Made by a program: the position numbers and the translations under genes. From positions 16,564 through 80,563 of the forward strand of contig JAKSJQ010000005.1 of NCBI GenBank assembly GCA_024402115.1: a DNA stretch of 64,000 bases. Reading direction: 5' to 3'. Source of the DNA: Bacteroidales bacterium. Lineage in GTDB: Bacteria; Bacteroidota; Bacteroidia; Bacteroidales; UBA932. The notes beneath the pieces are model-generated. The model was not told the DNA's origin and searched no databases. It saw only the letters and a list, made by a program, of their open reading frames with translations. Every line of letters begins with the position of its first letter. Positions within the stretch are counted from its first letter, which is position 1. Below, in pieces: positions 28,181-36,149 of the stretch.

Positions 28181-29197
28181 CTATGCCTCGTAGCCGTTAG
28201 GGTTGTTCTTCTGCCAGTTCCACGAGTCGCGGCACATCTCCTCGATACCGTACTTTGCCTCCCAGCCGAGCTCTGCCTTCGCCTTGGCAGGATTGCAGTA
28301 GCAGGTTGCGATATCGCCCGGGCGGCGTGGCTTGATCGAGTATGGAACGTTCACTCCATTGACCTTCATGAAGGCATTGACGACGTCGAGAACGCTGTAA
28401 CCGTGGCCAGTACCGAGGTTGTAGATTGCGAGACCGCAGTTCTTCTCGATGGCCCGGAGAGCAGCGACATGACCGCTTGCAAGGTCGCATACATGGATGT
28501 AGTCGCGGACGCCGGTGCCGTCAGGTGTGTCATAGTCGTTGCCGAAGACGCCGAGCTCCTTGCGGATGCCCACCGCGGTCTGGGTGATGTATGGCATGAG
28601 GTTGTTCGGAATGCCGTTCGGATTCTCGCCCATGGTTCCGGATGGATGCGCACCGATAGGGTTGAAATAGCGAAGGAGGACGACGTTCCACTCAGGGTCG
28701 GCCTTCTGCACGTCCATCAGCACCTCCTCGAGCATGGACTTGGTCTGACCATAAGGATTGGTGCAATGGTCCTTCGGACACTCCTCGGTGATCGGAATCA
28801 TCGCCGGATCGCCATATACGGTCGCGCTGGAGCTGAAGATGATGTTCTTGCATCCATGGTTGCGCATCACGTCCATGAGCACGAAGGTCGCGTTCATGTT
28901 GTTCTCATAGTATTCGAGCGGCTTTGCGACAGACTCGCCCACGGCCTTGAGACCGGCGAAATGGATGACCGCATCGATGTGGTTCTCGTCGAACACCTTG
29001 TCCATGGCGGCACGGTCGCGCACATCGGCCTTGATGAATGGAACGTCCTTGTCGATGATTGCCGCAACCCTGCGGAGCGACTCGGGATTCGAGTTATAGA
29101 GATTGTCGACCACGACGACGCTGTGACCGGCCTTGTCGAGTTCAATGATGGTGTGCGAGCCGATGTATCCGGCACCGCCAGTGAGGAGAATGTTCAT
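28181..29197 (-). CDS. galE: UDP-glucose 4-epimerase
   Basis: A 338-residue cytoplasmic short-chain dehydrogenase-fold enzyme. It has the NAD-binding GGAGYIGSH at 7-15 and catalytic S124 (in FSSSATVYG), Y149 and K153 (YGQTK). The length is exactly that of the family. It interconverts UDP-glucose and UDP-galactose, linking galactose released by enzymes such as the GH27 to central metabolism and supplying surface glycan synthesis. It is transcribed alone from a divergent promoter shared with the thioredoxin-like gene. Confidence 0.97.
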   Translation of the reverse strand: MNILLTGGAGYIGSHTIIELDKAGHSVVVVDNLYNSNPESLRRVAAIIDKDVPFIKADVRDRAAMDKVFDENHIDAVIHFAGLKAVGESVAKPLEYYENNMNATFVLMDVMRNHGCKNIIFSSSATVYGDPAMIPITEECPKDHCTNPYGQTKSMLEEVLMDVQKADPEWNVVLLRYFNPIGAHPSGTMGENPNGIPNNLMPYITQTAVGIRKELGVFGNDYDTPDGTGVRDYIHVCDLASGHVAALRAIEKNCGLAIYNLGTGHGYSVLDVVNAFMKVNGVNVPYSIKPRRPGDIATCYCNPAKAKAELGWEAKYGIEEMCRDSWNWQKNNPNGYEA

Positions 29198-29239
29198 GAT
29201 CTTTCAGTTTTCTGATGTTGTGTTGTGAAATAGACAGGA

Positions 29240-29257
29240 CAAATATAGTTATATTTG
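29240..29257. promoter_or_regulatory. Back-to-back -7 elements for galE and the thioredoxin-like gene
   Basis: CAAATATA (29240-29247) is a TATATTTG on the minus strand for galE, and TATATTTG (29250-29257) serves the plus-strand gene. With the two bases between, they form a perfect 18-bp palindrome, so the two promoters overlap. Confidence 0.65.
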
Positions 29258-29277
29258 CAATATAAAATACTCATGAA

Positions 29278-29850
29278 ATGAAGAAGATAATTATGATTAC
29301 AGCGGCGGCACTTTGTCTTTGCTGCTGCGGAAACAGGAATAATGGTGGTGCGCAGGACGAAGCTGCAGGAGCCGAGGTAGCCGAGGCGGTGGTTGATCTC
29401 GATGCCGAGCATGCGAAGGAGTGCCTCAGATATGGTTCTGCCGCTCCGGAGTTCACGATCCCGCGTCTTGACGGAGGTGAGCTCAGCCTTGCCGACCTCA
29501 AGGGCATGTATGTGGTGCTTGATTTCTGGGCATCATGGTGCAAGGACTGCCGTGCCGACCTTCCGAAGATGAAGGAGGCGTTCGAGAGATTCGGCAGCAC
29601 TGGTGTCGAGTTCGTCGGCATCTCGCTCGATGACGACCGTGCCGCGTGGGAGGCTGCAGTGAAGGAGTTCGACCTCAAGTACATTCAGGTCAGCGAGGGA
29701 AAGAAGTGGGCAGACTCGACCGTCGCTCCCCTTTTCGGAATCAAGTGGATCCCGACCATGTACCTCATCAGCCAGGACGGCAATGTGCTCCTCGCCACCG
29801 TCCAGATTGACAAGCTCATCGATAAGCTTGCCGAGGTTACTGGACTTTAG
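29278..29850 (+). CDS. TlpA-like thioredoxin-fold lipoprotein
   Basis: A 190-residue lipoprotein with a cysteine-rich lipobox (L-C-C-C, lipidated Cys about 17). The thioredoxin domain (about 52-190) carries the redox motif WCKDC (C88 and C91) after LDFWAS and the cis-Pro in WIPTMYL. It belongs to the TlpA/ResA group of periplasmic thiol oxidoreductases, which usually reduce disulfides in envelope proteins or cytochrome c. It is a single gene ahead of palindrome B2. Its partner is unknown. Confidence 0.9.
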   Translation: MKKIIMITAAALCLCCCGNRNNGGAQDEAAGAEVAEAVVDLDAEHAKECLRYGSAAPEFTIPRLDGGELSLADLKGMYVVLDFWASWCKDCRADLPKMKEAFERFGSTGVEFVGISLDDDRAAWEAAVKEFDLKYIQVSEGKKWADSTVAPLFGIKWIPTMYLISQDGNVLLATVQIDKLIDKLAEVTGL

Positions 29851-29939
29851 CTGGCGACCAGCTGATTATGCCCGTTGTTAATTCCTGAAATAGGTTTACT
29901 GACGTTGAATCGATAGTTGGGTGTGACAGTCAACTCATT

Positions 29940-30034
29940 GAAAATCAGAGCTATATCTAAAAACGGGTAGTCAGAAATTGACTACCCGATTTTTGTTAAT
30001 GTATTGTGTATTAAACTGTTAGTTGCCACGGCAG
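29940..30034. repeat. Palindrome family B, copy 2 (terminator-like)
   Basis: A 10-bp stem CGGGTAGTCA with TGACTACCCG (29964-29973 with 29979-29988) followed by ATTTTTG, and the right arm TTGCCACGGC. The left outer arm seen in copies 1 and 3 is degenerate here. It lies between convergent genes (thioredoxin-like and mtgA). The rest of the 264-bp gap 29851-30114 shows nothing else. Confidence 0.8.
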
Positions 30035-30114
30035 CAAAACAAAATGGCTATGCTCTAGTGAAAAGTCCAGATAAGTCAGTCATAAATAAAGCAGAGTGCA
30101 TAGCCCGCGGACAA

Positions 30115-30816
30115 TCACTGCCTTGCAGTAACCCAGTCGGGGTATGAGAGTTTGCGCGTGAGTGACATTATGGACTGCTGACGCTGGCGGACGTAGTTGG
30201 ATGGCTTGTCCGGATGCATCTTGAGAGGGTTCGGCAGGCAGACCGCGACCAGACATGACTCGGCCAACGTGAGCTTCGACGGCTCCTTGTGGAAATAGAT
30301 CTCCGAAGCGGCACCGATTCCGTATATGCCCTTACCCATCTCGATCACGTTCAGGTAGACCTCCATTATCCTCTCCTTGCCCCAGATCTTCTCGATCAGG
30401 ACGGTGAAATATGCCTCGAAGCCCTTGCGCACCCATGTGCTCTTGCAGCGGGTGAACACGTTCTTGGCAGTCTGCTGCGAGATCGTGCTGCCGCCCCTCT
30501 GCCGTTTGCCGGCCTTGTGCTCCTCTATCGCCTGCTGGATCGCCTTCCGGTCGAAACCGTCATGCTTCGGGAATAGATTATCCTCACTGCTCATCACCGC
30601 CTTGACCATCGTCGGATTGATCTGCTCGAGCGGCACCCAATGGTAATGGGTCTTGAACCCCTCCTCCGCACGGAACTCGATCGCACGGCGCACCATCAAC
30701 GGCGTGAACGGCACATTGACGTACTTGAGGGCCACCACCCACAGCACGGTCACCGCGATGAAGATCAACGGCGAGAGCAGGATGAGCCTGAAGAGTCTGC
30801 GGAATGGTCGTTTCAT
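30115..30816 (-). CDS. mtgA: Monofunctional peptidoglycan glycosyltransferase
   Basis: A 233-residue inner-membrane enzyme with one N-terminal anchor (about 11-30) and a GT51 domain. The catalytic Glu lies in MSSEDNLFPKHDGFD (E78), and the family motifs GGSTISQQTAKN and KERIMEVYLN are complete. There is no transpeptidase domain, so it polymerises lipid II glycan strands without crosslinking. It starts 9 bp after the lipoprotein gene upstream on the same strand, so it may be the last gene of the 30.1-37.4 kb operon. Confidence 0.95.
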   Translation of the reverse strand: MKRPFRRLFRLILLSPLIFIAVTVLWVVALKYVNVPFTPLMVRRAIEFRAEEGFKTHYHWVPLEQINPTMVKAVMSSEDNLFPKHDGFDRKAIQQAIEEHKAGKRQRGGSTISQQTAKNVFTRCKSTWVRKGFEAYFTVLIEKIWGKERIMEVYLNVIEMGKGIYGIGAASEIYFHKEPSKLTLAESCLVAVCLPNPLKMHPDKPSNYVRQRQQSIMSLTRKLSYPDWVTARQ

Positions 30817-30825
30817 GCAGCAAAT

Positions 30826-32175
30826 TTAGAATTCTGCTGCGGTAACGTCAAGAAGTCTGTGGCCTGAAGTGACAACTTTGGTCTCAACAGTGTCGAATTT
30901 ATATCCAAGTTCCTTGAAAGAGCAGCGGCTGATGCAGTACTCTGCCGGATAGATCTTGTATGCCGACGTAATCTTGTTGATGCCGAGCACGAATACAACC
31001 TGGTCAGGATCCTCTCCTCCGCAGATTTCGACTATGGATGCTGCGTCATTGCGGTCCCATACCCTACCGTTGTCGTAGAGATTCTGAGGTGTGTACCAGA
31101 TAAGCTCCATCATCTGCTGCGCCGAAGTACACTGCTCGAAATATGGAATGTACTGAGGATCTTTCCTCGCTGCATCGAACTGGTACTGCGAAAGTGCAGC
31201 CATCACCTCGCCGATCTGAGAGTCGGTCGCGGTATAGAAATCGATACCGAAATAATTCATGGAATCACCATTGAAGCTCATCGCATTCGAAACGACACCC
31301 TGTGTACCGGTCTTGTCATATCCAGTTACGTGGAGGAGCACACCGAGCTCACGGTTGTCATACGCATAGATGAGAGTATGGAGATTCTTGGTGCTCTTCT
31401 CATCGATTTTGACGAAACCCTTCAGTGAAGGAGAGAATATCATTCTGGTTACTTTCGACACGATGCGGAGCTTCTCGTCCACTGCAGCAACAGTGATCAT
31501 CACGTCAAGATCAGGGTAATTCTCATTTGAAATCAGATCGGTTCCCATTGACGCGATCTCGGAGAAGGTCGAACCGAGCGACACCTCATTACTCATGTAA
31601 TAGCTCATGTAAGTAGTCACGAGCTCGTCATCCATCTGCGAGAACCTCTCCTGAGTTCCGATGAAGGTGAACGCATACCAACCTACATCATCACGGCTCG
31701 GAGTGATCTCTGCGACGAAGTCGAAAGGCCTGCTTTCGGTCATGTTGATCTCGAAGCTCACGTCGTCAGTGTGGACATCGATCACGGTTGGATCGGTAGT
31801 CAGCTCGCCGGCACCATTGAGTCCGAAGACGATGATGGTATAGTCGGTATCGGTCATCAGACCTGCGAAATTCACGGTCTGGCTTCCGACCTTGAGGATG
31901 GATCCCCATGTGGCACCGAGGTCAACCCTCTTCTGGAGCCCCTGAACTATAGACTCGGGAGTGACTCCCTGCTTCTTATATGTCTCGGTCTCATACTTTG
32001 CGATATAGAACGGAGTAGCTTCCGGAACCTCGACCTTGATGTCGACTGACGTCAGTCCGCACTCGGAAACCGAAGCCCTGAGGAACATCTCCTGCGGAAT
32101 CTCGATAGGCTCCTCGCATGCAGATACGAAAAGACATGCGACTAGAGCGATTATTGAAAGAACACGAATCTTCAT
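30826..32175 (-). CDS. Beta-rich lipoprotein of unknown function
   Basis: A 449-residue lipoprotein with lipobox V-S-A-C (Cys about 20). The N-terminal half has fibronectin-like phrases (FYIAKYETETYKK, FAGLMTDTDYTIIVFGLNGAG). The second half repeats similar beta patterns and ends in a basic, non-hydrophobic tail. No enzyme motif is seen. It follows the DsbD-alpha-like gene with a single base between and precedes mtgA, so it belongs to the envelope operon. I infer an outer-membrane or periplasmic binding or structural part. Confidence 0.7.
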   Translation of the reverse strand: MKIRVLSIIALVACLFVSACEEPIEIPQEMFLRASVSECGLTSVDIKVEVPEATPFYIAKYETETYKKQGVTPESIVQGLQKRVDLGATWGSILKVGSQTVNFAGLMTDTDYTIIVFGLNGAGELTTDPTVIDVHTDDVSFEINMTESRPFDFVAEITPSRDDVGWYAFTFIGTQERFSQMDDELVTTYMSYYMSNEVSLGSTFSEIASMGTDLISNENYPDLDVMITVAAVDEKLRIVSKVTRMIFSPSLKGFVKIDEKSTKNLHTLIYAYDNRELGVLLHVTGYDKTGTQGVVSNAMSFNGDSMNYFGIDFYTATDSQIGEVMAALSQYQFDAARKDPQYIPYFEQCTSAQQMMELIWYTPQNLYDNGRVWDRNDAASIVEICGGEDPDQVVFVLGINKITSAYKIYPAEYCISRCSFKELGYKFDTVETKVVTSGHRLLDVTAAEF

Positions 32176-32176
32176 C

Positions 32177-32653
32177 CTATTTCCTCCTTCTCATCAAGAA
32201 TAAACCAAGGAATGCAATCGCGACTGCGATGATTCCGCCGATGATCATGCCAGCTGAACCGGCACCACCACCTACAGCGACGGTGAGCGTCACCTCAGAG
32301 GGCGGTGTACACGAATCCTCGGTGCAAGCCATCCAATAGATGTTGACATCGACATCACTCTTCTCGACCGAAAGCTCGATGTCCTGTGTGAAGACCGCCG
32401 AACCAGAGATAGTTCCGATAGACAGTTCGAGCACGTCATCGTACTCCTTCACGACCTCGCTCACGACCTGAACATCCCCAGCGATGCTGACGCCCTCTCC
32501 GTAGATGGTAATCTCAGTCGAAGTGGCACCGTAAGGATAGTCATCACAATCATAGATATGGTAGCCGTCCTCGATGGACCCGCTGACCGTGATGCGCCAA
32601 ATATTTCCGTTGATATGTGCAGCAGATGCTGACCATGTTACTGGTGACTCCAT
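32177..32653 (-). CDS. DsbD N-terminal-domain-like protein with C-terminal anchor
   Basis: A 158-residue protein. Residues about 5-125 match the immunoglobulin-like alpha domain of DsbD: DGYHIYD and the redox pair in WMACTEDSCTPP (C110, C115), which corresponds to the Cys pair DsbD uses to pass electrons to periplasmic partners. A membrane segment (about 134-154) and an RRRK tail follow, so the domain should face the periplasm. The eight-helix DsbD core and the thioredoxin end are missing. No signal peptide is visible. Its ATG shares a base with the upstream stop (TAATG), so translation is coupled to the Omp28-like gene. Confidence 0.75.
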   Translation of the reverse strand: MESPVTWSASAAHINGNIWRITVSGSIEDGYHIYDCDDYPYGATSTEITIYGEGVSIAGDVQVVSEVVKEYDDVLELSIGTISGSAVFTQDIELSVEKSDVDVNIYWMACTEDSCTPPSEVTLTVAVGGGAGSAGMIIGGIIAVAIAFLGLFLMRRRK

Positions 32654-34059
32654 TACTTCGCTTCGTATTTGAGGGTTGAGCTCTGACCTACAGGGACGAT
32701 GATGCTGTTATCGACGAATTCCGTATGGTCATGATAATATGTGAACTTCTCTACAGCCTGAGGACCGGATAAGTTTGCTCTGGTCACGTAGATCACGACG
32801 GAAAGATTTTTCCTGTCGAGAATGTTTGCCGGAAGCTCCATCGTATAGTTGAATGCATTGATGCTGCGGTCCGTAGCGACGAACTCGTCACCGGTCAGCA
32901 TCGTGGTCGCGTACGCACGCACCACATTGTCATGTCCGAACTGAGCCAGCTCGGCAGCGCTGTACAGATTCGTGTAGTCGGTCTGCGCAGCCACCACTCC
33001 GCTTTCCAGGAGAGCGACATGGACATGGTATGTACCGGCCTTCTTCACGAACACGGTTGGATGCACCTCCACCTTTCCGCCTGAAAAACCGACCTGCGCA
33101 CTGATGGCGGTCTGTGCCTTGAAAGAAGCCTTCTCCTCGTTGCAGAACGCCTTGATGATATTGTAGAAGGTCGGAGACGCGATATTGTATGCCAATCCCC
33201 TCTCGTCAAGAGTGAGGGTCGGCTTTCCGGTCACGGCAAAGCGCTTCTCGTAGCGCGAGGACTCGCTGAAACGAAGCTTCGATACGGAATTCGCATCGTA
33301 GAAGCAGATGCAGTTCAGCCTGCCTGGCTCCTCGGAATTGAACCTGGCGACATCATACGCCAGATTTGGACAGTAACCGCACCAGTCACCTGTGAATCGA
33401 TATCCCAGCACGCCCCTGTAGAACTCACGGGTCCAGTCCACATCGATATGAGCTGCCTGGTTAACACCCACCTGAAGCATCTTGCCGTCAGCAGTCGTGA
33501 AAGTGATGTTACCTTTCCTGGCGCTTGATTTCTTATTGGCAACGAGCCCGAACTCAATCTCCTCCTCAGCACCGCTTCCGCTGAACGACGTCGGAGAAGG
33601 AAGCACTATCCACTCCACGTCCGTGCCCACGGTGAAATCAATGTTCGACTTCACGCGCACGACGAAGCTTCCCTCCTCCGGCACATAGTACACCTCATTG
33701 TCCGTACTGATGAGCTCGATGCTCGGCTGGACGAAACTGTACATCAAGGTGTTCTCACCGTCCAGGATATAGAACGCTCCGTAACGCTGCTTCATGGTCG
33801 AGTTCTCGTCGAAACGGACGGTGATCTTGTTCTCGCCAGGAAGACCTGCTGAAGGAGTGACATACATCCACTTGTTCTCGTTCACCACACTCCACCTGCT
33901 GGTCGCAGTGAAAGTATACTCGATCGAAGTCTTGTCCGACCCGACCGTCGTCACCGAAGCAGATGACTCATCCGGATGGATATTTGGCTGGCAAGCGGCA
34001 AGACCCACGCATACGAGGATCATGGACGCAAGCCCGGAAATCATATTTCGAATTCTCAT
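32653..34059 (-). CDS. BACON-Omp28 lipoprotein with a thioredoxin-like CxxC
   Basis: A 468-residue lipoprotein (lipobox L-A-A-C, Cys23). Two BACON-type beta domains occupy about 35-112 and 115-203, with typical WSVVNENKWMYVTPSAG phrasing. Then comes an Omp28-related region beginning TGDWCGYCPN (C227, C230), which is a thioredoxin-fold redox motif. The last ~150 residues form a beta domain. Omp28-family proteins are surface or outer-membrane proteins of Bacteroidota; the active-site pair suggests disulfide exchange. It lies between the DUF6029-like and DsbD-alpha-like genes. Confidence 0.85.
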   Translation of the reverse strand: MRIRNMISGLASMILVCVGLAACQPNIHPDESSASVTTVGSDKTSIEYTFTATSRWSVVNENKWMYVTPSAGLPGENKITVRFDENSTMKQRYGAFYILDGENTLMYSFVQPSIELISTDNEVYYVPEEGSFVVRVKSNIDFTVGTDVEWIVLPSPTSFSGSGAEEEIEFGLVANKKSSARKGNITFTTADGKMLQVGVNQAAHIDVDWTREFYRGVLGYRFTGDWCGYCPNLAYDVARFNSEEPGRLNCICFYDANSVSKLRFSESSRYEKRFAVTGKPTLTLDERGLAYNIASPTFYNIIKAFCNEEKASFKAQTAISAQVGFSGGKVEVHPTVFVKKAGTYHVHVALLESGVVAAQTDYTNLYSAAELAQFGHDNVVRAYATTMLTGDEFVATDRSINAFNYTMELPANILDRKNLSVVIYVTRANLSGPQAVEKFTYYHDHTEFVDNSIIVPVGQSSTLKYEAK

Positions 34060-34065
34060 GATTGA

Positions 34066-35643
34066 CTAGAATGAGGTGGTAAGCGTAAAGTTTGCACCGG
34101 TATAGGCAGGAATGAGTCTGCACACGCCACCGGCACACTGGTAACCCTCACGGAACCTTCCGAAGTTGAGAGCTGCACGTATCCTCGAGCGTGAATAGCT
34201 GAGACCGCCGTTGAAATAATGGGTACGCGTGTAACCGTAGTTCCACATGTCGCTGACAGAGAAGCTCCAACCCGGAGAGATCGTATACTCGACCGTACCG
34301 GCGCACCAGTTGCCATCGCCCTGGCCGCTCCACAGATGCTGGTACTCTGCGCGCACTGCATGCTTGTTGTTGATCTTGTAGGTCACGTCTCCGACGATGG
34401 TATGGCTGCGGCGGAACTCATACGACGGATGTGCACCGACCCTATTGTTGTAGGTCTGCCATGTGTAGAGCACGACAGTCTTCACATGCTTTCCCCACCA
34501 TCTCTCTCCGTCGACCGTGAGGTCCCTGAAGTAGAGCTCGTTCGCCTTGATTTCCGGCGCAGGTGACGGACCATAGAAGGTCGAGAAGTTCGCATGTACC
34601 CTCATACCTCGGTTACCGCCGATCTTGGTGCCGCGGGCGAAGAAATAATATACGTCCGCCTGACCACCGATCTCACCGTTCATCTGGCTCTGGTATGGAT
34701 TCAGAGCCGCGAGAGAATAGGTATGCTGCTGGGTGAGCGCCGGGATGTAGTTCAATGCCGTGAACATCGTGCCCTGGTTGTAATCGGACTGGAAGCCGGC
34801 ATTGAGAATCTGCCTGAAGGTGAGGTTCACTCCGAGTCCGCCACGGGTATAGCTGCCCTCCGCGAGGATGGCGCGGGACTTCTGAGTATCGTAATTGTTA
34901 TACACGCTCACGTCCGAATTCCTTGCGACATACTCCCCCTTCAGCGTGAGTCCGTTCCAGTCGAAAACGAGGCGTCCGGAAGCACCGTTGACATCCGGAT
35001 TGATCAGACCCTCCATCCACTCACTCTCGAGCGCCTGATGCTTGTTCAGGAAGCTGCCCTCGAGGGAAAGGTTGAAGAGATCGCCACGGCCGGCAAGCTC
35101 CATGATGTTCACGCTGAGGTCGGCACCGATGATCCTTGAGTTGAAGTTATACTCCTTGAAAGCCTTCGGGAACGCGACCATCGCCTTGAGCGAGATTTTT
35201 CCGTCCCAGCTGTATCCGAGATTCACTCCTTCCAGGGCGGTGTTCAGACCGAGAGACCTCTCCTCATAGGCCCTGAAGAGAAGGCCGCTTCCGTACTGCT
35301 CGTAGAAATCACCCACGGTTGCTGTGAAACCCTTGTCGCGGAACCTTATATACTTGTTTGAAAGCGAGAAACCCTTGAGCTGCTCAGGATATCCCAGCAG
35401 CTGCGGAAAATAACCCTCCATCTGGAGACCACCCTCGATCAGACCAACACCGAAATCAACCTTAAGGTAATTGTTCGAACCGAAGCTGCCCTCCGGACGT
35501 ACGCTACCTCCGGCAGGATCATTCACATAGTAGATCGAATTGGACTCGAGTCCGCCAGTCACATAGCCCTGGCTCCATATACTCTGCGCCGAAACGGAAA
35601 CCCCTCCCGCAAGCAACGCGCATATAAGTAAGCTTCTCTTCAT
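34066..35643 (-). CDS. DUF6029-like outer-membrane protein
   Basis: A 525-residue secreted protein with signal peptide MKRSLLICALLAGGVSVSAQ. The mature part is a long series of amphipathic strands starting at GYVTGGLESNSIYYVND and ending in Phe, as in an outer-membrane beta-barrel. Phrases such as GDFYEQYGSGLLFRAYEERSLG are typical of the DUF6029 family of Bacteroidota. I recognise the family by memory of its pattern, not by a search. It lies 6 bp upstream of the Omp28-like gene and 10 bp after the TlpA-like gene, so it may be the membrane partner of these thiol proteins. Confidence 0.75.
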   Translation of the reverse strand: MKRSLLICALLAGGVSVSAQSIWSQGYVTGGLESNSIYYVNDPAGGSVRPEGSFGSNNYLKVDFGVGLIEGGLQMEGYFPQLLGYPEQLKGFSLSNKYIRFRDKGFTATVGDFYEQYGSGLLFRAYEERSLGLNTALEGVNLGYSWDGKISLKAMVAFPKAFKEYNFNSRIIGADLSVNIMELAGRGDLFNLSLEGSFLNKHQALESEWMEGLINPDVNGASGRLVFDWNGLTLKGEYVARNSDVSVYNNYDTQKSRAILAEGSYTRGGLGVNLTFRQILNAGFQSDYNQGTMFTALNYIPALTQQHTYSLAALNPYQSQMNGEIGGQADVYYFFARGTKIGGNRGMRVHANFSTFYGPSPAPEIKANELYFRDLTVDGERWWGKHVKTVVLYTWQTYNNRVGAHPSYEFRRSHTIVGDVTYKINNKHAVRAEYQHLWSGQGDGNWCAGTVEYTISPGWSFSVSDMWNYGYTRTHYFNGGLSYSRSRIRAALNFGRFREGYQCAGGVCRLIPAYTGANFTLTTSF

Positions 35644-35653
35644 TCATGGTTTC

Positions 35654-36136
35654 TTACAACTTCTTCAGTGTTTCATAGACAGCCTGCTCATCGCCGGGAG
35701 TGTAACCGATATGGGTGTACACGATCTTTCCTGTCTTGTCGAGTATGAACATCGTCGGATTGCTCTGGACGTTCATCGCTCTCTTGAAATCACCATTCTT
35801 GTCAAGGGCGATCACGAACGGCCAACCGCGACCCTTCGCAAGCGGCACGGCCTTGCTGCTGTTCCTCGAATCATCGGTCGAAACTGCAACTACCTCGAAA
35901 TCGAACTCGTCCTGCCAGTCGAAATAGCAATCGCTGATCGCTCCCATCTCCTGGAGACAAGGCTTGCAGGAAGTGTCCCAGAACGAGAGTACCACAGGCT
36001 TACCCTTCGGAAGCAGGCTCGCTACCGAAACAGTCTCTCCCTTGGCATTGACCACATCAACGGTGGTCACCACTTTTTGTGCATAAGCCATGACTGCAAA
36101 CAAGAGTGCAGCCATGGCCATCATGAATTTCTTCAT
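35654..36136 (-). CDS. TlpA/ResA-like periplasmic thioredoxin
   Basis: A 160-residue protein with signal peptide MKKFMMAMAALLFAVMAYAQ and no lipobox, so it is probably free in the periplasm. The redox motif is SFWDTSCKPC (C57, C60), followed by a normal thioredoxin fold with cis-Pro in SNPTMFILD. Length suits a single domain. It is the second gene of the envelope operon, 13 bp after the repeat lipoprotein and 10 bp before the DUF6029-like gene. I infer that it exchanges disulfides with the Omp28-like or DsbD-alpha-like products. Confidence 0.9.
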   Translation of the reverse strand: MKKFMMAMAALLFAVMAYAQKVVTTVDVVNAKGETVSVASLLPKGKPVVLSFWDTSCKPCLQEMGAISDCYFDWQDEFDFEVVAVSTDDSRNSSKAVPLAKGRGWPFVIALDKNGDFKRAMNVQSNPTMFILDKTGKIVYTHIGYTPGDEQAVYETLKKL

Positions 36137-36149
36137 CTATTAACTTAGA

